This document shows, one piece after another, positions 53,250 to 62,409 of a DNA stretch of 64,000 bases. The number at the start of each line of letters is the position of its first letter. The stretch's first letter is position 1. A model generated the notes under the pieces. It did not search any database. It saw nothing but the letters and a program-made list of their open reading frames with translations, and was not told where the DNA came from. This stretch comes from JAMZMI01 sp039944535. Lineage in GTDB: Bacteria; Bacteroidota; Bacteroidia; Cytophagales; Cyclobacteriaceae. The DNA lies in assembly GCA_039944535.1 (NCBI GenBank), contig JBDUYP010000012.1, forward strand, positions 1 to 64,000. The letters are read 5' to 3'. The translations under genes and the position numbers were made by a program.

Positions 53250-54398
53250 TTATTTTATGAGGTGATTAGGTAAATCTTCAGGTTTCGGGCAACAGACCTG
53301 ATCCATAACTTGCTTGAGTTGTTTCTTAAGGGTGGAGATGGTATGATTGCCACCATGCTTGCCCAAAGCGGAAACCCCATACATAAATGAACGCCCCAGA
53401 AATGCGAAATCAGCTCCAGCAGCCAAAGTAGAGGCTATGTCCGCTCCGGTTCTTATGCCGCTATCCATCATAATTTTAATCTTTCCCTGATATGAATCTA
53501 CGATCGGGCCTAGTGAACCAATGGCTGATTCTCCATGGTCCAGCTGTCTGCCCCCATGATTGGAGACCAAAACACCATCAATACCCATTTTAATGCATTT
53601 CTCGACATCCTCTTCACTGGCGACACCTTTCATTACCAGCTTTCCTTTCCACTGATCTCTTATTAATTTCAACCTATCCTCACTTAGCCGTCCATCGAAA
53701 GTCTTGTTCATGAAAAGACCAAGATGCCTCAAACTCATCCCTTTCGGAATGTAAGGCTTTAATGTCTTGAATTCCGGCATACCTGCCATCAAGGTGTTCA
53801 TAGCCCAGCTCGGCCGACTCATGACCTGCGCAATGTTTCGTAGGGTCATTTTAGGTGGAATGGCCAATCCATTCTTTATTTCTTTGCTACGGTACCCAAA
53901 TGAAGGCACATCACAGAGCACGCACAACACCGGGTACTCAGCCTCTTGCGCCCTCTTTAACAGGTCATTTCGCAAATCTGCTTCTGCAGGGTGATACAGC
54001 TGAAACCACGCATTGCCCTCGGTGATTTCACTTACCTTTTCCAGACTCGCGGTAGCCACCGTGCTCAGGATAAAAGGAATATTATAGTCGAACGCAGCTT
54101 TTGCCAAAATCTCAGTGGCTTTTGGCCACATCAACCCCTGCAGACCAATTGGCGAAACCCCGAAAGGTGCAGAATAGGTTTTTCCGAATAGCTCTACCTC
54201 CAGGCTGGGATCGACAACATCTCTTAAATAATATGGCTTCAACTGAAGGTCACGAATCTCGTCAGTGTTGCGCCGGAGATTGACTTCAGTATTGCAGCCA
54301 CCATCCAGATAGTCAAAAGCAAAGCCTGGAATCCGTTTTTTAGCTTTTACTCTCAGATAATCTATATCGGGGTATCTTGGGTCGATGTATTCTTCCAT
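53250..54398 (-). CDS. lldD: FMN-dependent alpha-hydroxy acid dehydrogenase (L-lactate dehydrogenase type), copy 2
   Basis: Paralogue of the gene at 44036-45196, 382 residues: PFGVSPIGLQGLMWP, FQLYHPAEADL, VMKGVASEEDVEKCIKMGIDG, VSNHGGRQLDHGE and MDSGIRTGADIASTLAAGA. The N-terminus (MEEYIDPRYPDIDYLRVKAKKRIPGFAFDYLDGGCNTEVN) supports the chosen start of copy 1. It lies 2 bp after the tandem aldolase and in the same operon as the RhaEW-type enzyme, which yields L-lactate. Its role is therefore probably L-lactate to pyruvate in rhamnose use. Confidence 0.85.
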   Translation of the reverse strand: MEEYIDPRYPDIDYLRVKAKKRIPGFAFDYLDGGCNTEVNLRRNTDEIRDLQLKPYYLRDVVDPSLEVELFGKTYSAPFGVSPIGLQGLMWPKATEILAKAAFDYNIPFILSTVATASLEKVSEITEGNAWFQLYHPAEADLRNDLLKRAQEAEYPVLCVLCDVPSFGYRSKEIKNGLAIPPKMTLRNIAQVMSRPSWAMNTLMAGMPEFKTLKPYIPKGMSLRHLGLFMNKTFDGRLSEDRLKLIRDQWKGKLVMKGVASEEDVEKCIKMGIDGVLVSNHGGRQLDHGESAIGSLGPIVDSYQGKIKIMMDSGIRTGADIASTLAAGADFAFLGRSFMYGVSALGKHGGNHTISTLKKQLKQVMDQVCCPKPEDLPNHLIK

Positions 54399-54400
54399 GT

Positions 54401-55684
54401 CTATTTCAAGAATTTTTCCACTAGATCGTCTATTTCCTTTTGCCCTATGGCCACTAGATCTCCGAGCATAGAGCTCTCTATCAGTGACTGAGCGCTAAAT
54501 TCCGCCACTTCCAGGCGATCAAAAGTTTCGAGCATGTTACTTCCTGTAACTACAATGCTGTCATTTTTAATGATGGCAATTGGCGTTTCTTTGGATAGCT
54601 GTTTCGGAATGGTGTTATTGCCATTTAAGTGATCACCAAAATCAATAAACGGAATATCCTTAAGCAAAATATAGCTTTCGGGAATGGTACGAGTCTGGAA
54701 TTCACTATGCGAAATACTGAAAGCCATAACCCCGGGCGATTGCGTATTGATAATGCAATTGATCTCAGGGTTTTGCTCATAAATAGCCTGATGAAGCTTT
54801 ACAGCCTTACTAGGATATTTGCCTTTTTCCCTATGGCCATCTTTTATTTGTACAATATCTGAGTGACCAATAAATCGGCGGTTTAGGCTTGTAGGAGTAA
54901 TAAGAAAATCATTTCCACGCCATCTCATTGATACAGTTCCGTGGCTACTAATCATTAGGTTTTGCTTGCAGGCACGCTTCACATAAGACAATATCTCATG
55001 TCGAATCTCCTTCTCATCTGTATAGTGGATCGTTTCAGAAGCCTCAGGTAAATTGTTGTCCTGACTTTCAAAGCGCTCAATCTGCTTATCTGTAAGGGTT
55101 TTGTACCCCCCTAGTTTTTGAGAATTGATAATTGATCGGGCACAAAACTCTAAGGCTTCAAAGCGCTGAAATGATTCAAACAGGTTTGCTCCTCCCACGA
55201 CAGTACCATGGTTTTCCATGATCACAGAGTTGCTCCCTGAGGCGAAAGTATTGGCGATGCTCTCTCCCAGCTCATCACTCCCCGGAAGCTTGTAAGGTGC
55301 ATAGCCCACGTGCCCACAAAACTTCTTTGTCTGAGGAATAATGTTGGTGTCAGGAATTTGCCGCACAATACTGAACGAAACAAGTGCCGGAGGATGCGCG
55401 TGTATCACGGACTTCAGATCCGGGCGTTTTTTGTAAATGGCCAAATGAAACGGAAATTCAGAGGATGGCCTGTGAATCCCTTCAACATCTCCATTGGGCT
55501 TGACGCAAACAATGTCGTTTGGTGTAAGAATTCCCTTATCATAACCGGCTGGAGTGATCCATATATTTCCATCTTCATCCAGTATGGAAATGTTCCCCCC
55601 AGAAGTGGTTGTCATGCCATTTGAATATATCAAATCCATGATGGTTGCGATGCGGTTTCTGGGATGTAGTAATTCTAGCCTCAT
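54401..55684 (-). CDS. Tandem class II aldolase (fuculose/rhamnulose-phosphate type) with a degenerate second domain
   Basis: 427 residues with two class II aldolase domains. Domain 1 (about 1-210) is complete: SGGNIS (28-33), SSE (74-76, catalytic Glu76), HAHPP (95-99, zinc His pair) and ENHG (157-160, third His). Domain 2 (about 220-420) keeps the fold (SHGTVSMR, VVTGSNMLETFDRLEVAEFSAQSL), but INTQSP (312-317) replaces HAHPP, KNDS (373-376) replaces ENHG, and the Glu is lost (YPSKAVKLH). It overlaps the kinase gene by 4 bases. It could cleave L-fuculose-1-P or L-rhamnulose-1-P, or serve another step, since the RhaEW fusion already carries an aldolase. Confidence 0.82.
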   Translation of the reverse strand: MRLELLHPRNRIATIMDLIYSNGMTTTSGGNISILDEDGNIWITPAGYDKGILTPNDIVCVKPNGDVEGIHRPSSEFPFHLAIYKKRPDLKSVIHAHPPALVSFSIVRQIPDTNIIPQTKKFCGHVGYAPYKLPGSDELGESIANTFASGSNSVIMENHGTVVGGANLFESFQRFEALEFCARSIINSQKLGGYKTLTDKQIERFESQDNNLPEASETIHYTDEKEIRHEILSYVKRACKQNLMISSHGTVSMRWRGNDFLITPTSLNRRFIGHSDIVQIKDGHREKGKYPSKAVKLHQAIYEQNPEINCIINTQSPGVMAFSISHSEFQTRTIPESYILLKDIPFIDFGDHLNGNNTIPKQLSKETPIAIIKNDSIVVTGSNMLETFDRLEVAEFSAQSLIESSMLGDLVAIGQKEIDDLVEKFLK

Positions 55685-57060
55685 AATTGTGCTGGATGTA
55701 GTTTGACATTATAGACTTCCTTCAGGAAGTTCTCAGGTAATTTTCGATGATTCACAACTATAGCTGCACCTAAGGCTGAGCCAAGTGAAAAGGACGTGGA
55801 ATTTATGCGGTAGCCAGGTAGTTTGTTGGCCATGAATTGGATGAATACCTTGCTGGCAGAGAAACCGCCATCGACATAAATCGTCTTTACACCGGAGTTG
55901 CCCAGAGCAAGTTTCAGAGAGGCTATTTGTATGTCGGTGATCTCATCAAAAAGGTGCGTCAAGGCATCTTCATAGTTATCAAAAAGATCGTAATCAGGAT
56001 GCTCACAGTTGATAAACCCAAATCGTTCCGGCATTACCAACGAATGATCAAGCAAGAGCTCATTCTTGCTTTTCCGTTTGGAGGTGAATTGACCAGACCA
56101 TTTGATAGACTTATAACTCTGATAATCCACACCATAATAATCCGAAAGCCTTCTGGCAGATTCAGACAAATGCTTGCCTAAAAACAGCCGCGAGCTTTTG
56201 GTTGAAAGCCCGTTGATGTTCATGAAATTGAGACAATCCCTTTCCAATTCATCAAGGGTTAATTGCTCATGGTTGTACAGGTTCATGCAAATACTCCATG
56301 TTCCTGTAGATATGAGTGTGAACTCTTCTTCGCTTCCGTTCATGTAAGGAATAAGGGCTGAAGAACTGTCATGAATACCTAAGCCGACGCTAACAGTTTT
56401 GTCTCCTATTTGTACTGGAATGCTCTTCTGTGATGAGGTTACAGGATCTAATAGTCCATCCAAACCTTCTTTCTTCAACCAACTGGCATATTTCCCATTG
56501 CCATATTCCCACATGCCTGTGTGACAACCAATACTTGTATAATCAGCAAAATATTGGTCCGTAAACAGGGAACTCAAGTATTGAGGGAATTGAACTGACC
56601 GCTTTATGTTTTTGAAAATCTCCGGCTTTCGGTATTTCAAATAATAGAGCTGTAATCCTGAATTGAGCAAGCCCATAAATGGACTTGCGGTATCAAGTTG
56701 AAACTCTTCTAACGAACCATGAGCCGCTAAGAACTGCTCCTTTAGGTCTTCAGGAAATGGCTTAAGGTAATTATAGAAAGGGGCAGCCAGCTGACCATTG
56801 TCATCAAGATGCACCAGTGATGCTCCATACGTGGAGAAATTCAAACTCTGAACATCAAACTCTGGATTTTCTATGGCTGTATGAAACGTCTCCTTTATCC
56901 AGCTAACTAATTTATCCAGATCTTCAGAAAGAAATCCATCATCGTCCTCCACCTCTTCAAAACGGGTGTATTCATGATATACTTCTTTGAAGTGACTATC
57001 AAAAAGGAAAAACTTTTTATTGGTTTTACCTATGTCAAATATGGCTGTTACCTTTTGCAT
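55681..57060 (-). CDS. rhaB: FGGY-family sugar kinase, rhamnulokinase/fuculokinase type
   Basis: Phosphorylates L-rhamnulose (or L-fuculose) with ATP, 459 residues starting at ATG 57060, which overlaps the rhaI stop by one base (TAATG). The frame is open for 57 codons upstream of this ATG, but that stretch overlaps rhaI and is not protein-like. Landmarks: VTAIFDIGKTNKKFF (phosphate loop), NFSTYGASLVHL, YTSIGCHTGMW, VSVGLGIHDSSSAL, FTLISTGTWS and IYVDGGFSASKVFIQFMAN. Operon order isomerase, kinase, aldolase fits rhamnose use. It is the only sugar kinase in the window and may also serve fuculose from FucI. Confidence 0.85.
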   Translation of the reverse strand: MQKVTAIFDIGKTNKKFFLFDSHFKEVYHEYTRFEEVEDDDGFLSEDLDKLVSWIKETFHTAIENPEFDVQSLNFSTYGASLVHLDDNGQLAAPFYNYLKPFPEDLKEQFLAAHGSLEEFQLDTASPFMGLLNSGLQLYYLKYRKPEIFKNIKRSVQFPQYLSSLFTDQYFADYTSIGCHTGMWEYGNGKYASWLKKEGLDGLLDPVTSSQKSIPVQIGDKTVSVGLGIHDSSSALIPYMNGSEEEFTLISTGTWSICMNLYNHEQLTLDELERDCLNFMNINGLSTKSSRLFLGKHLSESARRLSDYYGVDYQSYKSIKWSGQFTSKRKSKNELLLDHSLVMPERFGFINCEHPDYDLFDNYEDALTHLFDEITDIQIASLKLALGNSGVKTIYVDGGFSASKVFIQFMANKLPGYRINSTSFSLGSALGAAIVVNHRKLPENFLKEVYNVKLHPAQL

Positions 57061-58343
57061 TAAAGTCCTGTTGCTACTGAGGTTTTGCCACGTTCTGCAA
57101 TAAGGCTCTCCCTTACCCCTACTTTTCTGTAAACTGCCAAAGGATCCAATGCTCCGCCTGTCTTCATTCTTGCTGCTGCGACGAGTGGTCGTACATCTGT
57201 TCGGTAAGCATTCTGTAGTATCTCCTGGCACAATGTTACGTCACTGTTGAGCTGAGCTTCAGCGAGGGCCTTGTGGTCTACAAGAAGGGCTTGGGCATAT
57301 GCTATGCTTATCGCTTCCAGTGATTGCATTAAATCTTCGATTGGGTCTTTGACATTGTGGCTTGCGTCAATCATCCACGATAATGGTGGGTTTCCGGCTT
57401 CATTAGCCTCCATCCCATAGACAAGCTCATTGAAGATGAGGAAAAGCTGATATGGCTTGATACTGCCGCATGTCAAATCATCATCTCCATATTTGCTGTC
57501 GTTGAAATGGAATCCGCCCAATCTACCTTTTGTAAGCAGCGTTGAGACAATCTGCTCAATGTTCGTATTGGGTAAATGATGCCCCAGGTCAACCAAAGTA
57601 TGAGCTCGCTCACCACACCCTTCAGCCAGCATCAGGGAAGTGCCCCAATCCATGATTACAGTCGAGTAGAAGTTAGGCTCATAAGGCTTGTATTCGACCA
57701 GTAACTTCCAATCTTCCGGAATGTGTGCATAAATCTCCTGAAGTGACTTCTGAGTGTTTTTTAGAGCACTTCTGAAGTTGTTTTGACCAGGAAAGGAAGC
57801 CCCATCTGCCAGCCATACGGTCAGTGCCTTACTACCAAGATTTTTACCGATCTCGATCACATCTATGTTGTGCTGAACAGCAAGATTTCTGCTGGACTCA
57901 TGCACGTTGGATAGTGAACCAAATTTGTAACTATCCTCCTGCCCAGGTTGATCCTGAAAAGTGTTTGAATTCATGGCATCAAAAGCAATACCGTGAGATT
58001 CAGCCAGTTGCTTGACAGCTTCTGTATCCGATGGTATATCCCACGGGATATGCAGTGACACAGCACCAGCTGTTTGTGTCAACGTATGAATAACTGCGAT
58101 ATCATCAATCTTTTGTTCCAGACTTCCGGGTTCTCCACCGATGCTAAACCTACCAAAACGGGTACCACCTGCTCCGAGAGCCCAACTTGGGATTGCTACC
58201 TGGAATTCACTAAGCTTCGAAATGACTGTTTCAACATCAATACCATCAGCCGAAAGCTTATCGTTAAGGAAATTCATGCTCGCCTCTTGCTTAGCTGATT
58301 GCGAGCTATTAAAATCGCTTATTTGTTCTTTGCTTATATTCAT
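57060..58343 (-). CDS. rhaI: L-rhamnose isomerase (Pseudomonas/Bacillus RhaI type)
   Basis: Isomerises L-rhamnose to L-rhamnulose, about 427 residues. The preferred start is ATG 58343 (MNISKEQISDF); an earlier in-frame start 27 bases upstream lies inside a hairpin. TIM-barrel segments: FQVAIPSWALGAGGTRFGRF, VSLHIPWD, VIEIGKNLGSKALTVWLADG, LLVEYKPYEPNFYSTVIMDWGTSL with the metal-type Glu, LVDLGHHLPNTNIEQIV, GGFHFNDSKYGDDDL and WMIDASHNVKDPIEDL. The fit is to the RhaI/sugar-isomerase family rather than E. coli RhaA. Followed by the kinase with a 1-base overlap. Confidence 0.88.
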   Translation of the reverse strand: MNISKEQISDFNSSQSAKQEASMNFLNDKLSADGIDVETVISKLSEFQVAIPSWALGAGGTRFGRFSIGGEPGSLEQKIDDIAVIHTLTQTAGAVSLHIPWDIPSDTEAVKQLAESHGIAFDAMNSNTFQDQPGQEDSYKFGSLSNVHESSRNLAVQHNIDVIEIGKNLGSKALTVWLADGASFPGQNNFRSALKNTQKSLQEIYAHIPEDWKLLVEYKPYEPNFYSTVIMDWGTSLMLAEGCGERAHTLVDLGHHLPNTNIEQIVSTLLTKGRLGGFHFNDSKYGDDDLTCGSIKPYQLFLIFNELVYGMEANEAGNPPLSWMIDASHNVKDPIEDLMQSLEAISIAYAQALLVDHKALAEAQLNSDVTLCQEILQNAYRTDVRPLVAAARMKTGGALDPLAVYRKVGVRESLIAERGKTSVATGL

Positions 58344-58362
58344 TTTAGGGTTGTTAGAGAAA

Positions 58363-58391
58363 CCCATCATGCCCTTTTAGGTCATGATGGG
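58363..58391. other. 9-bp perfect hairpin in the rhaI leader
   Basis: CCCATCATG (58363-58371) pairs with CATGATGGG (58383-58391), loop of 11. It lies in the short gap between the RhaEW-type gene and rhaI, about 20 bases before the rhaI ATG. Likely an mRNA processing, stability or translation-tuning element within the operon. No T-tract follows. Confidence 0.5.
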
Positions 58392-58414
58392 AATCAGATT
58401 AACTACTACAGTTT

Positions 58415-60514
58415 CTATCTCACAAATGCATTGGCCATTCCGCCATCTACGTTGATGATGTTTCCTGTGGACTTGTCTAGAATAGCCGCCAATGAGAATA
58501 CTCCGTTGGCTATGTCTTCCGGATAAATGATTTCGTTCAAAAGATTTCGCTTGGCGTAATGTGCAGGGAGTTCTTCGACTGTGATGCCATATGCTTTCGC
58601 TCGGCCTTCAGCCCACTCGCCTTCCCATATTTTACTACCGACGATCACTCCGTCTGGGTTGACCACATTGGCACGGATACCATCAGCTCCTAGCTCGGCC
58701 GCAAGCAAACGAGTCATGTGCTGCTGAGCAGCTTTGGCTGTTCCATATCCTACGTTGTTAGGTCCGGAAACCAAACCATTTTTACTAGCGATAAAAATGA
58801 AATCACCACCAAGGTTTTGCTTTCGCATGATTGTTACTCCTTGCTTGGCAAGATCAAACTGACCTTTCACGAGCACATTTTGCAAAATGTCCCAATCCTG
58901 CTCAGTAGTATCTGTCAATGACTTGGAAATGGCCAGACCCGCACTGTGTACTATGATATCTACTCCACCAAATTCAAGAACTGCTTTTTTGTAAGCTTCC
59001 TGGATAGATTCAGATTTAGTCACATCACAAACGACGTAAGCAGCTGTGTCCCCGGGATAGGTGGCAACCGCTTCTTTCAAACGGTCTTCTGCGATATCAG
59101 TAAGTACAACATTAGCTCCTTCTGCTGCGAGCTTATCGGCAATCGCTTTACCAATGCCACCGCCTGCACCGGTAACTAGTGCTACTTTTCTTGAAAGCGG
59201 CTTTTCTTTTGGCATTCTTTGAAGCTTCGCTTCTTCCAACAACCAATACTCTATATTGAATGCTTCCTGACGCGGTAGTGAGGTGTATGAAGTGATGGCC
59301 TCAGCACCTCGCATTACGTTAATGGCATTGATATAAAATTCACTGGCCACACGTGTGGTTTGCTTGTTTTTAGCAAAACTGAACATACCCACTCCAGGAT
59401 AAATGATGATTACTGGATTAGGATCACGCATCGCAGGGCTGTTGTCATGCTTACATGTTTCATAATACTCTTTGTAGCCTTCACGGTATGCTTCGAATGC
59501 AGGCTCCAATTTCGCCAAGATGGCCTCCGAATCAGACAAGTCTTCATTTTTGTCAAGCTCCAGTACCAATGGAGCAATTTTCGTTCTCAGGAAATGATCC
59601 GGACATGATGTACCCATTGGGGCCAGCCTTTCCAAATCATTACTATTGATGTATTCCAAAACGACATCCGTATCAGAAAAGTGACCAATCATTCTGTTTT
59701 CAGAAGAACAAAGACCTCTTAACAAAGGCATCAACTGCGCTGCTTTCTCTTTTCTTTCGTCTGCAGGCAAGCTCTCGACTTTCTGACCGCCAAATACCTC
59801 ACCTTTTTCGTTAATTTTTTTCTGGATGTACTCAGATGCAGTTTCGATCACTTCCAGACTGTTAATATAGCACTCATAAGAGGTATCTCCCCATGTGAAT
59901 AAACCATGACTACCCAAGACGATACCACGTATACCTGGATTCTCGGTAAGGCACTTCTCCAGTTGAAGGCCTAAATCGAAACCAGGTTTTTGCCAAGGCA
60001 CCCAGCCCATTGTATCACCCCATATTTCCTTTGTAATCCTTTCACTGTCTTCTGCTGCTGCTACAGCGATCAAAGCATCAGGGTGCAAATGATCTATGTG
60101 TTCAAATGGAAGCAAACCATGCAAAGGAGTATCGATTGACGGTGCTTTACTGTCCAGATCATAAATACAATGATTAAAGAGACCTACCATGCGATCCTCA
60201 TCATGTAGTCCTTTGTATACATTTTTAAGATCTCTCAACCTTTCTGTATACAAACCCGCAATTCCCGCACGTGTCAATGTCCCAATATCTCCACCAGAAC
60301 CCTTCACCCACATTACTTCTACCTCCTCATTGGTAAGAGGGTCTTTTTCCATGGTTTTGCAGCTTGTGTTTCCTCCGCCATAATTAGTGATTCTCAAGTC
60401 AGATCCGAGGATGTTAGACCGATACAAAAACAATTCTACCTGATCGTCACCAAAGCTTTTCGCCTTCTCTTCGTCCCATAGGTAATTGACATGTTTAAAA
60501 TCTTGTGGTTTCAT
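58415..60514 (-). CDS. rhaEW: Bifunctional rhamnulose-1-phosphate aldolase / L-lactaldehyde dehydrogenase (RhaEW type)
   Basis: 699 residues: N-terminal class II aldolase (about 1-420) and C-terminal SDR (about 430-699). Aldolase residues: NYGGGNTSCK, HIDHLHPDALIA (zinc His) and VLGSHGLFTWG. SDR: VTGAGGGIGKAIADKL, HSAG, Ser in FIASKNG and YGTAKAA. Known RhaEW enzymes cleave L-rhamnulose-1-P to DHAP and L-lactaldehyde and oxidise the latter to L-lactate. First gene of the rhamnose operon, divergent from the AraC regulator over a 134-bp gap. The lactate made here explains the lactate dehydrogenase three genes downstream of the isomerase. Confidence 0.9.
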   Translation of the reverse strand: MKPQDFKHVNYLWDEEKAKSFGDDQVELFLYRSNILGSDLRITNYGGGNTSCKTMEKDPLTNEEVEVMWVKGSGGDIGTLTRAGIAGLYTERLRDLKNVYKGLHDEDRMVGLFNHCIYDLDSKAPSIDTPLHGLLPFEHIDHLHPDALIAVAAAEDSERITKEIWGDTMGWVPWQKPGFDLGLQLEKCLTENPGIRGIVLGSHGLFTWGDTSYECYINSLEVIETASEYIQKKINEKGEVFGGQKVESLPADERKEKAAQLMPLLRGLCSSENRMIGHFSDTDVVLEYINSNDLERLAPMGTSCPDHFLRTKIAPLVLELDKNEDLSDSEAILAKLEPAFEAYREGYKEYYETCKHDNSPAMRDPNPVIIIYPGVGMFSFAKNKQTTRVASEFYINAINVMRGAEAITSYTSLPRQEAFNIEYWLLEEAKLQRMPKEKPLSRKVALVTGAGGGIGKAIADKLAAEGANVVLTDIAEDRLKEAVATYPGDTAAYVVCDVTKSESIQEAYKKAVLEFGGVDIIVHSAGLAISKSLTDTTEQDWDILQNVLVKGQFDLAKQGVTIMRKQNLGGDFIFIASKNGLVSGPNNVGYGTAKAAQQHMTRLLAAELGADGIRANVVNPDGVIVGSKIWEGEWAEGRAKAYGITVEELPAHYAKRNLLNEIIYPEDIANGVFSLAAILDKSTGNIINVDGGMANAFVR

Positions 60515-60589
60515 TTGTGTCTCTTTTAATTTCTTGATTATTTAGTTATTTTGATATTTCAATGGTTTTAGATAATACAATTATATATC

Positions 60590-60597
60590 GCTTAAGC
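60590..60597. promoter_or_regulatory. Palindrome GCTTAAGC in the rha/araC divergent region
   Basis: An 8-base palindrome near the middle of the 134-bp region between the RhaEW-type gene and the AraC gene. It is a weak candidate for an activator site; AraC-family sites are usually direct repeats, so the call is tentative. Confidence 0.2.
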
Positions 60598-60648
60598 AAC
60601 ACTCCTTTGCATCAAATGGCATTCGATTTGTACTTTTTGATATAAGAC

Positions 60649-61533
60649 ATGGAAAACTTCTTTAGATACTTGACTTCTGGTCCAGAAGACAAAGAATGGG
60701 GTATTTACTTGACCGTAGGTGGCAGATACACGTCCATACCGCATTCCATTTATCCGCAAACAGAACATCCGTCGGGTTATTACTTTGACTGGAATAGTGG
60801 ACGTGTCTTAAATGAATATCAACTGAACTTTATATCTGAAGGGAGCGGAATACTTGAAACTGAAAGCGGAAAATTTTTCATTGAACCGGGGACACTTATG
60901 ATTATTGAACCGGGCAAATGGCATAGGTACAGGCCTGATCCCGAAACAGGGTGGACTGAATATTATATTGGTTTTGATGGAGATATGGCCAAGCATTTCA
61001 TTTCAAACACTTTCAATTCGCTAAACGAACAACCTACGCACCAATCAAGTAACCAACTGGAAATCCTGGACACTTATCAAAAAATACTTGATTTGGTCAG
61101 TACACAGAAACCGGGTTATCATCAGATAGCCTCAGGCCTGATCATTAAACTGATGGGTTATATAAAAGGGCGTTTAAAATCCAAGAATTTTGATGAAATG
61201 CAGGTCGAATCATTGGTAAACAATGCTAAGAACTATATCTGGGAGCACGTTCATGAGAATGCTGACCTCAAAGAATACTCAAGGAGTCAATCGGTTAGCT
61301 ATTCCTATTTTAGGAAAATGTTTAAGCTATACACTGGTATAGCCCCGCATCAGTTCTATCTGGATTTAAAGATTATGCGCGCCAAGGAATTGATCATCTC
61401 TACCGACAAAAGCATCAAGGAAATAACCTACGAGTTGGGATTTGAATCCATCCATTATTTTAGCCGTCTTTTCAAAAAGAAGACTGGTGTTGCTCCAAGT
61501 CAACTTAAATTAAAAGAAAGCTCGAAAAATTGA
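60649..61533 (+). CDS. AraC-family transcriptional regulator, probable rhamnose activator
   Basis: A 294-residue regulator. The N-terminal cupin (about 25-115) has RVLNEYQLNFISEGSGILETESGKFFIEPGTLMIIEPGKWHRYRPD, a typical sugar-binding fold. The C-terminal pair of HTH motifs is clear: DLKEYSRSQSVSYSYFRKMFKLYTGIAPHQFYLDLKIMRAKELI and SIKEITYELGFESIHYFSRLFKKKTGVAPSQLK. It is divergent from the rhaEW operon, so it should activate it in the presence of L-rhamnose, as RhaR/RhaS-type AraC proteins do in Bacteroides. Confidence 0.9.
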   Translation: MENFFRYLTSGPEDKEWGIYLTVGGRYTSIPHSIYPQTEHPSGYYFDWNSGRVLNEYQLNFISEGSGILETESGKFFIEPGTLMIIEPGKWHRYRPDPETGWTEYYIGFDGDMAKHFISNTFNSLNEQPTHQSSNQLEILDTYQKILDLVSTQKPGYHQIASGLIIKLMGYIKGRLKSKNFDEMQVESLVNNAKNYIWEHVHENADLKEYSRSQSVSYSYFRKMFKLYTGIAPHQFYLDLKIMRAKELIISTDKSIKEITYELGFESIHYFSRLFKKKTGVAPSQLKLKESSKN

Positions 61534-61617
61534 CTGAATTAACATCTAATTGCAACCATGAAGTAGCAAAAAGCCACAATGCTTAATCAAGACGCGATAC
61601 GAAATACTTTGCACTTG

Positions 61618-62406
61618 TTATCTCGGGGATAAATTGGGTTTTGGTTTGGCAGTTTCACCTAGTCTGAATACTACAGGAACAACTATTCCTTGCCTTTGCG
61701 GTACTCCATCCAGTAAGCCCGGGTTCCAGGGTGGAGACATCTTTACGGCCTCAATCGCCTCCTCATCACATCCATCTCCAATTCCCTTCAACACCTCAAC
61801 ATTGGTTATTCTTCCATCTTTTTCTACAATAAACTTGACATACACGCTCCCTTCTGTACCGTTTCTCCTGGCCTCTGCTGGATAGATGATATTTTGAGCA
61901 ATACTTTGATAAAATGCTTGCATACCTCCTACGGGTGTTGCGTTGTTTTCTAACTGTGTGAAAACCGTTCTGTCATTCGAACTCCTTGTTATTGTTCTGA
62001 CCATAGGTTTGGATAAAAAATCGAAATATGAATAATGGGTCCTATTGACGCTCTGATCAAATTTGAACTGTTCTACCTTGGCGTACCTTTTCGATTCAAA
62101 GAACTCTTTGGTAATTATTGGAACGTTATATGGTTTATTTTGAACCTTATCCATTGCAAGCCCTATACGAAAAACACCATTTTCATACGATTCTTTCATA
62201 AAAACATTCCGTTGTGAATCTCGTACTTTCCATGTTCCTACTTTTACTCCCTCCTTAAATTCCGCATTGAGAACGGGTATTGAATAGCCTCTAATTTTAA
62301 GTGGTTTTTACCATTTCCCCGTTCCATTCTTAAGTTTATGATTACCAAGTACCCCATAGAATTCAATTACGGCATAGTCTGATTTATTAAAAGCAATACG
62401 TTCCAT
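61618..62406 (-). pseudogene. TonB-C-domain protein, broken by an in-frame stop and 5' truncation
   Basis: The ORF 61618-62199 (193 residues) ends in a TonB C-terminal domain (YPAEARRNGTEGSVYVKFIVEKDGRITNVEVLKGIGDGCDEEAIEAVK, PWNPG). The same frame continues upstream without a shift through KVGTWKVRDSQRNVF and KPLKIRGYSIPVL to a TAA at 62308-62310, then on to HKLKNGTGKW and MERIAFNKSDY at 62406. The N-terminal part ends where an IS-type end begins at 62410. It looks like a toxin-immunity-like or MORN-bearing TonB protein that lost its start and gained a stop. The 193-residue part might still be made from ATG 62199, but it lacks a membrane anchor. Confidence 0.65.
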
Positions 62407-62409
62407 TGA

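Noticed and set aside
57061..57231. 57-codon N-terminal extension of the sugar kinase
   Set aside because: It overlaps the rhaI coding end, has unlikely composition, and the phosphate loop follows the ATG at 57060.
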